Of a DNA stretch of 34,797 nucleotides, positions 15,786 to 22,591 are shown one piece after another. This stretch comes from Mycobacterium gordonae (GTDB lineage Bacteria > Actinomycetota > Actinomycetes > Mycobacteriales > Mycobacteriaceae), in NCBI RefSeq assembly GCF_001417955.2, contig NZ_LKTM01000349.1:1-34797 (forward strand). The letters are read 5' to 3'. The notes under the pieces were generated by a model. That model was not told the DNA's origin. It saw only the letters and a list, made by a program, of their open reading frames with translations, and did not search any database. Both the position numbers and the translations under genes were made by a program. Numbering within the stretch: position 1 is the first letter of the stretch; each line of letters starts with the position of its first letter.

Positions 15786-16873
15786 GCGACCTGCTGTACT
15801 CCGACACCGAGGACGCGCTGCGCGACAGTGTTCGGCAGTTGTTCGCCGACCGGTGCCCCCCGGAGGCGGTGACGAGATGTTATGACGCACCGCCACAAGA
15901 CTTTTCCGGTGTCTGGCGCACGCTCGCCGCAGAACTGGGCGTCGCGGGCCTGTTGGTCCCGGAGTCGCTCGGCGGAGCCGGGGCAGGTGCCCGCGAGGCT
16001 GCGGTGGTGATGGAGGAGATCGGCCGAGCCGTTGCGCCCGTGCCGTTTTTGTCCAGCGCTGTGCTCGCCACCGTCGCCCTGCTGCGAGCGGGTGACACCG
16101 AAGCCGTGGCGGAGTTGGCCTCCGGGCAGATCACGGCGGCGCTGGTGGTGCCGCTGTCGACAGCGCCCTGGGATGAGGTTGTCGGGTTGGACGTCGGCGC
16201 CGACGGCCTGAGCGGACAGGTCACCAGCGTGGCGGGCGCCGCGGAAGCCGACGTGCTGGTGGTACCGGTCGCCGGCGCCACCGGGCTCGAGCTCCATACC
16301 GTTTCGCGTGCGGACAACGGTGTCGAGGTCTCGCCCAAGCTTGCTCTGGACATGACGAGACCGCTTGCGGACGTGCACTTTTCGGGTGCCGTTTCGACTG
16401 CGGTCGGTGCGGGCGCGGAGGCGGTGGCGGCTGCGCTGCACACCGGCGCGGCGTTACTGGCCTCTGAACAACTCGGGCTGGCGCAGTGGTGTTTCGACAC
16501 CACCCTGGCCTACGCCAAGGAGCGCAAGCAGTTCGGCCGCGCAATCGGTTCCTACCAGGCGATCAAGCATCGGTTGTCCGACCTGTGGTTCGAGGTCAGC
16601 TCGGCCACGTCAGCGGCCCGCTATGCGGCCGACGCAAGCGCCCGCGGTGATGACGACGCGGCGATCGCGGCGTCCCTGGCGCAGGCCTACTGCAGTGGCG
16701 TGGCGGTGCATGCCGCGGAGGAGTGTGTTCAGCTGCACGGTGGCATCGGGATGACCTGGGAGTATCCCGCGCACCTGTTTCTCAAGCGGGCCAAGAGCGA
16801 CCAGCTGGCGTTCGGCACCGCGTATCGGCACCGGTCCCGCCTCGGGGAACTCGTCGACCTGCCGGTCACCTAG
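15782..16873 (+). CDS. Acyl-CoA dehydrogenase, partner subunit type (FadE-like)
   Basis: 363 residues from ATG 15782, which overlaps the previous stop as ATGA; the in-frame upstream GTG at 15764 lies inside the preceding gene and is less likely. ACAD features are MSDLLYSDTEDALRDSVRQLFADR, VAGLLVPESLGGAGAGARE, ERKQFGRAIGSYQAIKHRL and CVQLHGGIGMTWEYPAHLFLKR. The middle beta domain (about 120-215) is weakly conserved, without the usual EPGAGSD or NGxKxW signatures. The catalytic EGT segment found in the partner is missing; the chain ends shortly after the LHGGIG helix. This fits the degenerate subunit of a heteromeric mycobacterial acyl-CoA dehydrogenase. It is the last gene of the SDR-FadE-FadE operon and ends four bases before a terminator-like palindrome. 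Confidence 0.92.
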   Translation: MSDLLYSDTEDALRDSVRQLFADRCPPEAVTRCYDAPPQDFSGVWRTLAAELGVAGLLVPESLGGAGAGAREAAVVMEEIGRAVAPVPFLSSAVLATVALLRAGDTEAVAELASGQITAALVVPLSTAPWDEVVGLDVGADGLSGQVTSVAGAAEADVLVVPVAGATGLELHTVSRADNGVEVSPKLALDMTRPLADVHFSGAVSTAVGAGAEAVAAALHTGAALLASEQLGLAQWCFDTTLAYAKERKQFGRAIGSYQAIKHRLSDLWFEVSSATSAARYAADASARGDDDAAIAASLAQAYCSGVAVHAAEECVQLHGGIGMTWEYPAHLFLKRAKSDQLAFGTAYRHRSRLGELVDLPVT

Positions 16874-16876
16874 TGG

Positions 16877-16938
16877 CGCGAGCAGACGCGAACTCGCACC
16901 AAATCGTCAATTTTTGTGCGAGTTCGCGTCTGCTCGCG
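16877..16938. terminator. Long palindrome between convergent genes (terminator-like, copy 1)
   Basis: Perfect 23-bp arms at 16877-16899 and 16916-16938 surround a 16-base AT-rich loop that can pair further (AAAT/ATTT). The arm core GCGAGCAGACGCGAA is shared with the element at 34028-34087. It sits exactly between the convergent FadE and dienelactone hydrolase genes. Similar elements at convergent junctions in M. tuberculosis have been described as a lineage-specific intrinsic terminator family (TRIT); assignment to that family is from memory. Confidence 0.75.
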
Positions 16939-16943
16939 GGGGC

Positions 16944-17681
16944 CTAGGCGAGGGCTTCGGCGAAGGTTTCCGTCATTGCCGCCCAGTGCCGCTCGTCGGC
17001 GGCGGGGTCGTAGGGCGGGTTGTCCGGGACCGCGAAACCGTGGCCGGCCCGATACCACTCGATGGTGTGCCGCACACCCGCTGCCGTGAGCGCCTTTTCG
17101 AGTTGCTCGGCGTGATCGGCTGTGAACGACGGATCCTTTTCGGCCCCGCCGACGTACACGAGGGCGTCCATCTTGTCGGCCAACAGATGCGGGCTGTCCG
17201 TGTTGTCGCTCACCAGGCCGCCACCGTGAAACGATGCCGCTGCGGCGACGCGTTCCGGAACGCGGCCGGCCAGCAGCACCGAAATCCGTCCGCCCATGCA
17301 GTAGCCGCACACTCCGAAGCGCTCACCGCGGACCTCGGGGCGTCCGGCCAGATAGTCGAACAAGGCGGTCGCGTCCCGGGTGATCCGGTCCGGAGTCACG
17401 GTGCCGAGCATGAACATGATGCGGGCGCGTTCCTGCGGGTTGCTAAACGCCGTGGTCATGTCGAACGGCGCCCAGTCGCCCTCGCGGTAGTACACGTCGG
17501 GCAGCAGCACGGCGTAGCCGAATCCCGCCAGCTTGGCCGCCATCTGGTCGAAGGTGTCGCGGACCCCGCCGGCGTCGGGGAACATAACCACGCCAGGCCA
17601 GGGTCCGGTGCCATCGGGGGTGAACAGGCTGACGGGGCAGCTGCCGTCGGCTGTAGTGACACTGTCTGTGATCTTCGGCAT
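16944..17681 (-). CDS. Dienelactone hydrolase family protein (Rv2765-like)
   Basis: 245 residues from ATG 17681, chosen because MPKITDSVTTADG is the conserved N-terminus and GGAAA precedes it; the longer frame to 17726 lacks support. It is an alpha/beta hydrolase of the DLH family: GPWPGVVMFPDAGG near the oxyanion region, the nucleophile elbow GVCGYCMGG with Cys128, Asp in GGAEKDPSF and His in AGHGF as the likely triad. Such enzymes hydrolyse dienelactones or other small esters; the true substrate in mycobacteria is not known to me. It is encoded opposite to its neighbours, convergent with the FadE operon and divergent from thyA. The same arrangement (an opposite-strand gene between the SDR and thyA) exists in M. 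tuberculosis as Rv2765. Confidence 0.9.
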   Translation of the reverse strand: MPKITDSVTTADGSCPVSLFTPDGTGPWPGVVMFPDAGGVRDTFDQMAAKLAGFGYAVLLPDVYYREGDWAPFDMTTAFSNPQERARIMFMLGTVTPDRITRDATALFDYLAGRPEVRGERFGVCGYCMGGRISVLLAGRVPERVAAAASFHGGGLVSDNTDSPHLLADKMDALVYVGGAEKDPSFTADHAEQLEKALTAAGVRHTIEWYRAGHGFAVPDNPPYDPAADERHWAAMTETFAEALA

Positions 17682-17730
17682 GATTTCCGTTCTACTCCGC
17701 GGCGTACGGGGTGAGTCCGTCGGCACCGCC

Positions 17731-17830
17731 GCGGCGACCCGCCGCGCCCGGCTTCGCCGTGCGTGCGATCGCCGCGGTGTTGATGGCGGCGACCCGCCGC
17801 GCCCGGCTTCGCCGTGCGTGCGATCGCCGC
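17731..17830. repeat. Two perfect 45-bp direct repeats upstream of thyA
   Basis: Bases 17731-17775 and 17786-17830 are identical (gcggcgacccgccgcgcccg through gcgatcgccgc), separated by ggtgttgatg. The second copy ends directly before the thyA -10 box. The 161-base gap between the hydrolase and thyA holds nothing else I can identify. Confidence 0.95.
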
Positions 17831-17836
17831 TAAGCT
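17831..17836 (+). promoter_or_regulatory. -10 box of thyA (leaderless)
   Basis: TAAGCT ends six bases before GTG 17843 and abuts the end of the second 45-bp repeat. No Shine-Dalgarno site is present. Confidence 0.65.
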
Positions 17837-17842
17837 AGCCCC

Positions 17843-18643
17843 GTGCCGATCGCGACGCCGTACGAAGACCTACTGCGTCAGGTGCTCGAAACGGGCACGG
17901 CCAAATCCGACCGCACCGGCACCGGCACCCGAAGCCTGTTCGGCCGCCAGATCCGCTACGACCTGTCGGCCGGGTTTCCGCTGCTGACCACCAAGAAGGT
18001 GCATCTGAAGTCGGTCGTTTACGAATTGCTGTGGTTTTTGCGCGGCGACTCCAACGTCAGCTGGCTACAGGAGCACGGCGTCACCATCTGGGACGAATGG
18101 GCAAGCGAGACAGGGGATCTCGGACCTGTCTACGGCGTACAGTGGCGGTCGTGGCCCACCCCGACCGGTGAGCACATCGACCAGATCAGCGCCGCACTGC
18201 ATTTGCTGCGCACCGACCCGGACTCCCGGCGCATCATCGTCTCGGCCTGGAACGTCGGTGAAATACCGCAGATGGCGCTGCCGCCGTGTCACGCGTTCTT
18301 CCAGTTCTACGTCGCCGACGGCCGCCTGAGCTGCCAGTTGTACCAGCGCAGCGCCGACCTTTTCCTCGGGGTTCCGTTCAACATCGCCAGCTACGCACTG
18401 CTCACGCACATGATGGCCGCCCAGTCCGGCCTGGACGTCGGCGAGTTCGTCTGGACCGGCGGTGACTGCCACATCTACGACAACCACGTCGAACAGGTCG
18501 CGCTGCAACTTACCCGCGATCCCCGTCCCTACCCGGAACTGGTTCTCGCGCAAAGGGATTCAATCTTCGACTACCGGTACGAGGACGTCGTCGTCCAGCA
18601 CTACGACCCGCATCCGGCGATCAAGGCGCCCGTAGCTGTATGA
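17843..18643 (+). CDS. thyA: Thymidylate synthase ThyA
   Basis: 266 residues, GTG start at 17843, probably leaderless. It converts dUMP to dTMP with 5,10-methylenetetrahydrofolate, producing dihydrofolate. Visible signatures: the N-terminal DRTGTGTRSLFG dUMP-loop region, LWFLRGDSNVSWLQEHG, the active-site Cys149 in PPCHAFFQFYV, QRSADLFLGVPFNIASYALL and the C-terminal HPAIKAPVAV. The length is standard. It overlaps dfrA by four bases (ATGA at 18640), which couples production of dihydrofolate with its recycling. The genome also has thyX six kilobases away. Confidence 0.98.
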   Translation: MPIATPYEDLLRQVLETGTAKSDRTGTGTRSLFGRQIRYDLSAGFPLLTTKKVHLKSVVYELLWFLRGDSNVSWLQEHGVTIWDEWASETGDLGPVYGVQWRSWPTPTGEHIDQISAALHLLRTDPDSRRIIVSAWNVGEIPQMALPPCHAFFQFYVADGRLSCQLYQRSADLFLGVPFNIASYALLTHMMAAQSGLDVGEFVWTGGDCHIYDNHVEQVALQLTRDPRPYPELVLAQRDSIFDYRYEDVVVQHYDPHPAIKAPVAV

Positions 18644-19131
18644 CAGGCAGAAACGACCTGGGCCTGGTGTGGGCTCAGTCGACGTCCGGCGTCATCGGGC
18701 GCGGCGGCGACATACCCTGGCGGGTGCCGGAGGATCTGGCCCATTTCAAGAAGATCACCATGGGGCACACGGTGGTGATGGGCCGCCGCACCTGGGAATC
18801 GTTGCCCGCGCAATTCAGGCCGCTGCCCGGCCGGCGAAACATCGTGCTGAGCCAGAGCGGCTTCACGGCCGACGGCGCTGAGGTGCTCGACACACTCGAG
18901 AAAGCAATCCACGACCCGGAAACCTGGGTGATCGGTGGCGCCCAGATCTACGCGCTGGCGTTACCGCAGGCCAGCAGGTGCGAAGTCACCGAAGTCGATA
19001 TCGACCTGCCGCGCGACGACGAGGATGCGCTGGCGCCGGTGCTCGACGAGACGTGGCATGGTGAAACAGGGGAGTGGCAAGTCAGCCGCGCGGGGTTGCG
19101 TTACCGGTTTCACAGCTACTTCCGCTCGTGA
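18640..19131 (+). CDS. dfrA: Dihydrofolate reductase
   Basis: 163 residues, ATG 18640 inside the thyA stop. NADPH-dependent reduction of dihydrofolate to tetrahydrofolate, refilling the cofactor oxidised by ThyA. Conserved features are GLVWAQSTSGVIGRGGDIPW (substrate pocket), the acidic residue in WRVPEDLAHF, TMGHTVVMGRRTWESLP, GRRNIVLSQ and WVIGGAQIYALALP. It closely resembles M. tuberculosis DfrA but carries a few extra N-terminal residues (MTGRNDLGLVWAQ) set by the ATGA overlap. It is followed 82 bases later by a coiled-coil gene with its own Shine-Dalgarno site. Confidence 0.97.
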   Translation: MTGRNDLGLVWAQSTSGVIGRGGDIPWRVPEDLAHFKKITMGHTVVMGRRTWESLPAQFRPLPGRRNIVLSQSGFTADGAEVLDTLEKAIHDPETWVIGGAQIYALALPQASRCEVTEVDIDLPRDDEDALAPVLDETWHGETGEWQVSRAGLRYRFHSYFRS

Positions 19132-19195
19132 GCGCCCACCAATTGGCCTGACATACCCGGCTTGGGGGCGGTCTCATCGGGTATCAAGCATGTCC

Positions 19196-19205
19196 AGAAG
19201 GGGGA
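19196..19205 (+). promoter_or_regulatory. Ribosome binding site that sets the DivIVA-like start
   Basis: AGAAGGGGGA lies eight bases before GTG 19214. The in-frame ATG 19190 lies upstream of this site, so GTG 19214 is preferred (TTG 19208 is too close). Confidence 0.65.
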
Positions 19206-19213
19206 ATTTGACA

Positions 19214-19939
19214 GTGGTAACCGAACCGGTGAAGACGTTTTCTCGGAAGTTCTTCGGCTACGACCCGGCCACGGTAGACGCGCACATTGAAGTGCTGGGC
19301 ACCAAGCAGCGGCTGCTTCGCGACGATGTGGAGAGCCTGCGGGCCCGGCTGCGGGACTCCGGTGACGAGGTGGCCTCGCTGCGCAAGGAAGTGGCCCAGC
19401 TCACCGAGACCTCACCCTCACCGCACGCGATGCAACAGCGGATGGCCAAGATGCTGCAACGCGCGGTCGAGGAGGTGTCCCAGATGCAGGCCGAGGCGCG
19501 CGCTGAGGCGCAGGAGCTGATCACGTCGGCCGGAGCCGATATTGAAGCCGAGCAGCAGAAGTCGAAAGAGCAGCTGGCGGAGATGACCGAGCGGTTGAAA
19601 GCCCTGCAGGACGAGTACGACGAAACCAGGGCAAAGCAGGAGTCCGAGCTCTCGAACATGCGCGCGGCCACCCAGTCGGGAATCGACGAGGCCTGGCGGG
19701 AAGCGCAGCAGGAGCGTGACCAGCTTCTCGCCGACGCAAGGCAGGAGGCAGACCACTACCGCGAGCAGGCCCGCCGTGCGGTGGACGAGGCGACTCAGCA
19801 ACGAATCAATGTGCTGGAGCAGCTGATGAGCGTCTACCGCGACCTCGAACCGGTGCCGGCAGCGCTCGAGTCGGCACACGCAGAACTCAACCAGACGGCC
19901 ACCAACGGGACGGCGGACCGCAAAGTCAGGACCGCATAA
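19214..19939 (+). CDS. DivIVA-domain coiled-coil protein
   Basis: 241 residues from GTG 19214, chosen by the strong AGAAGGGGGA site. The N-terminus (about residues 8-45) has the DivIVA pattern FSRKFFGYDPATVDAHIEVL, followed by long heptad-rich helices (about 28-65 and 75-215) full of Glu, Gln, Ala and Lys, with little Gly and no Cys. The last 25 residues are polar. No signal peptide or membrane span is seen. DivIVA proteins such as mycobacterial Wag31 bind curved membrane at poles and septa and organise wall synthesis; this one is a different, shorter-domain relative and its role is unknown. It lies downstream of thyA-dfrA on the same strand. I do not recall an equivalent at this site in M. 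tuberculosis. Confidence 0.8.
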   Translation: MVTEPVKTFSRKFFGYDPATVDAHIEVLGTKQRLLRDDVESLRARLRDSGDEVASLRKEVAQLTETSPSPHAMQQRMAKMLQRAVEEVSQMQAEARAEAQELITSAGADIEAEQQKSKEQLAEMTERLKALQDEYDETRAKQESELSNMRAATQSGIDEAWREAQQERDQLLADARQEADHYREQARRAVDEATQQRINVLEQLMSVYRDLEPVPAALESAHAELNQTATNGTADRKVRTA

Positions 19940-19975
19940 CCCGCGCCGGTCCCGCCCCTGACCTGCGCGGCCCGG

Positions 19976-19981
19976 TATTCT
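19976..19981 (+). promoter_or_regulatory. -10 box of the winged-helix glycosylase-like gene (leaderless)
   Basis: TATTCT ends seven bases before GTG 19989. It matches the TANNNT leaderless pattern; no Shine-Dalgarno site is present. Confidence 0.6.
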
Positions 19982-19988
19982 CGGCGCC

Positions 19989-21218
19989 GTGTCGGTCGTC
20001 CGGAAAGCGAGGCTGACCGCCGCACAGGCCCGGCGGATCGCCGTTGCGGCGCAAGGATTTAACGATCCCCGTCCCGGAGCCGGCGTCACCCGTGCGCACT
20101 TGCGGCGGCTGATATCGCGCATCCAGGTGCTGCAGCTGGATTCCGTGTCGGTGGCCGTGCGCGCGCATTACGCCCCGATGTTCAGCCGGCTGGGCCCTTA
20201 CGACCGCGACATCGTCGACCGCGCCGCCTGGGGTCCGGCGAACGCACGTCTGCTGGCGGAGTACTGGGTGCACGAAGCCGCGCTCATGGCCGTCGATGAC
20301 TGGCCACTGCTGCGTTGGCGGATGCGCCAGTACCGGCACGGCCGCTGGGGCACCCACATCGTCAAGGCCAATCCCCGGTTGGCCGACGACATCGTCGCCG
20401 CTGTCGCCGAACTGGGACCCAGTACCGCCGGCCAGATCGAGGCACATCTGGAAGCCGCGCCCCGTCAGACCAAAGGCGCTTGGTGGAACCGCAGTGACAC
20501 GAAATGGGTGTGCGAGGCGCTGTTCGCCGCCGGGGTGCTCACCACGGCAACGCGGGTGGGCTTCGCGAGACACTACGACCTGACCGAGCGGGTGCTTCCC
20601 GCCGAGGTGCTGAGCCGGCAGGTCGATGACGACGAAGCCATTCGGGAACTCACCCTGCGCGCCGCCACCGCGCTGGGGCTGGCCACCGAGCCCGACATCC
20701 GCGACTATTTCCGGCTTTCCGCGCAACAGGTCAAACCGGCTGTCGCGGAGTTGGTTTCAGCCGGCGAGATCGAACGGGTCGAGGTCGACGGCTGGTCGGC
20801 GCCCGCCTACCTGCGGGCCGGGCAGACCGTGCCCCGCCGCGATCGCGGCACGGCGTTGCTCTGTCCGTTCGACCCGCTGATCTTCTTCCGTCCTCGGGTG
20901 GAGCGGATCTTCAACTTCCACTACCGCATCGAGATCTACACGCCCGCGGCCAAGAGGCAGTACGGCTACTACGTGTGGCCATTTCTGCTCAACGGTGAAC
21001 TGGTGGCGCGGGTGGACCTCAAGGCCGACCGGGGCACCGACACGCTGCAGGTGCTGGGCGCCTTCGGTGAGCCCGACGCGGCGCGCGCCAGCGACCCCGC
21101 GGCCCTGGCCGGTGAGTTACGTTCGATGGCAACGTGGTTGGGCCTCAGCGGGGTCAGCGTGTCGAGCCGGGGCGACCTGGCCTCCGCGTTGCGCGCGGCC
21201 GTCAGGCAGGCCGGTTGA
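19989..21218 (+). CDS. Winged-helix protein of the YcaQ/AlkX DNA glycosylase family
   Basis: 409 residues, GTG 19989. The family (HTH_42, PF06224) has tandem winged helices around a central beta region. Members are DNA glycosylases: E. coli YcaQ (AlkX) unhooks interstrand crosslinks and Streptomyces AlkZ removes azinomycin adducts. The AlkX catalytic motif is Q-hydrophobic-D and here QLD is at residues 49-51 in IQVLQLDSVSV. Other conserved stretches are RDRGTALLCPFDPLIFFRPRVERIFNFHYRIEIY and KRQYGYYVWPFLLNGELVARVDLKADR-type segments near 275-345. It should therefore be a repair glycosylase; the exact lesion is unknown. Its stop overlaps the hsdM start (TGATG), so repair and methylation genes are translationally coupled. 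Confidence 0.85.
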   Translation: MSVVRKARLTAAQARRIAVAAQGFNDPRPGAGVTRAHLRRLISRIQVLQLDSVSVAVRAHYAPMFSRLGPYDRDIVDRAAWGPANARLLAEYWVHEAALMAVDDWPLLRWRMRQYRHGRWGTHIVKANPRLADDIVAAVAELGPSTAGQIEAHLEAAPRQTKGAWWNRSDTKWVCEALFAAGVLTTATRVGFARHYDLTERVLPAEVLSRQVDDDEAIRELTLRAATALGLATEPDIRDYFRLSAQQVKPAVAELVSAGEIERVEVDGWSAPAYLRAGQTVPRRDRGTALLCPFDPLIFFRPRVERIFNFHYRIEIYTPAAKRQYGYYVWPFLLNGELVARVDLKADRGTDTLQVLGAFGEPDAARASDPAALAGELRSMATWLGLSGVSVSSRGDLASALRAAVRQAG

Positions 21219-22591
21219 TGGACCAGGACCTCAAGGACACCCTGTGGAAGGCCGCCAACAAGTTACGCGGCTCCCTGCCGGCCGGCCAGTACAAGGACGT
21301 GGTCCTCGGGCTGGTGTTTCTACGGTTCCTTTCCGCGGACCACTGGAAATCGTTGGCGGCCAATGTGGATTCGCCTCACATCGGCCAACTCGTCGATCAG
21401 GTGATGGACGCGGTCATGACCTACGGCCCGGCGCTTGCCGACACGCTCCCACGCCACTATCACCGCGTCGACCAGCGGCGCCTCGGCGAACTCATCGACC
21501 TCCTCGATAAAGCCAAATGCAGCAACGGGTCTCGGGCCCGTGACTTGATGGGCGAGGTGTATGAGTATTTCCTCGGCGGGTTCGCGCGCGCCGAAGGACG
21601 GCGAGGTGGAGAATTCTTTACTCCGCCCAGCCTGGTCCGGGTCATCGTCGAGGTGCTGCAACCCGAGCGCGGGCGAGTTTATGACCCCTGCTGTGGCTCG
21701 GGTGGAATGTTCGTGCAGACAGAGCAATTCATTGCCGACCACGACGGTGAACTTGCCGACATCACGATCTACGGACAGGAGAGCGTAGAGGAGACCTGGC
21801 GGCTGGCCAGGATGAACCTGGCTGTGCACGGCATCGACGGCACCGGCCTGGCGCGGGGTGACACGTTCGTCTGTGATCAGCACCCCGGCGTGCAGATGGA
21901 CTACGTGATGGCCAATCCGCCTTTCAACATCAAGGATTGGGCCCGCGACGAGCGCGATCCACGCTGGTGTTTCGGTGTTCCGCCGGCTGCGAACGCGAAT
22001 TTCGCCTGGATTCAGCACATCCTGTTCAAGTTGGCACCAACGGGCCGGGCCGCGGTGGTGATGACGAATGGCTCGATGTCGTCGAATTCCGCCGGGGAAG
22101 GCGAGATACGCGCCCGGATAGTCGACGCGGACCTGGTGTCTTGCATGGTGGCACTACCCGCCCAGCTGTTCCGCAACACCGGAATACCGGTGTGCCTGTG
22201 GTTCTTCGACAAGGCGAAGGGCCAGCGCGCCGGCCAAGTGTTGTTCATCGATGCGCGCGAGCTCGGATACCTGGTCGACCGCGCCGACCGTGCGCTGACG
22301 GATGACGATGTCTCCCGGATAGCGCGGACGTACCGTAGCTGGATCGCTAAAGATGCTGACTATCAGGATGTTTCAGGTTTCTGCGCGTCGGTCACGCTGG
22401 ACCAGATCAGGTCTGCCGGATACGCACTCACTCCCGGACGTTTCGTCGGCGCCGCCCATGAGCCCAGCGGTGATGAGCCGGTCGAGGACAAGATCGCGCG
22501 CCTGACCGCAGATCTGCTGTCGGCACTCGACGAATCCGATCGGCGGGACATTGTGCTCCGCGACCAATTGGGACGCGTGCGACCGACATGA
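21218..22591 (+). CDS. hsdM: Type I restriction-modification methyltransferase subunit HsdM
   Basis: 457 residues, ATG 21218 overlapping the preceding TGA by one base; the frame extends upstream but only inside the previous gene. An N-terminal helical HsdM_N region (DTLWKAANKLRGSLPAGQYK, VFLRFLS) precedes an N6-adenine methyltransferase domain with the SAM-binding motif DPCCGSGGMF (156-165) and the catalytic NPPF (233-236). Partnered with HsdS it methylates adenine within a split recognition sequence. In M. tuberculosis the HsdM at the matching position makes GATNNNNRTAC methylation; whether specificity is the same here depends on HsdS. No hsdR gene lies in the window, so this may be a methylation-only system. 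hsdS starts inside its stop codon (ATGA). Confidence 0.95.
   Translation: MDQDLKDTLWKAANKLRGSLPAGQYKDVVLGLVFLRFLSADHWKSLAANVDSPHIGQLVDQVMDAVMTYGPALADTLPRHYHRVDQRRLGELIDLLDKAKCSNGSRARDLMGEVYEYFLGGFARAEGRRGGEFFTPPSLVRVIVEVLQPERGRVYDPCCGSGGMFVQTEQFIADHDGELADITIYGQESVEETWRLARMNLAVHGIDGTGLARGDTFVCDQHPGVQMDYVMANPPFNIKDWARDERDPRWCFGVPPAANANFAWIQHILFKLAPTGRAAVVMTNGSMSSNSAGEGEIRARIVDADLVSCMVALPAQLFRNTGIPVCLWFFDKAKGQRAGQVLFIDARELGYLVDRADRALTDDDVSRIARTYRSWIAKDADYQDVSGFCASVTLDQIRSAGYALTPGRFVGAAHEPSGDEPVEDKIARLTADLLSALDESDRRDIVLRDQLGRVRPT

Noticed and set aside
17731..17830. CRISPR or transposon ends for the 45-bp repeats at thyA
   Set aside because: There are only two copies with a 10-base spacer, no terminal inverted repeats and no transposase nearby.
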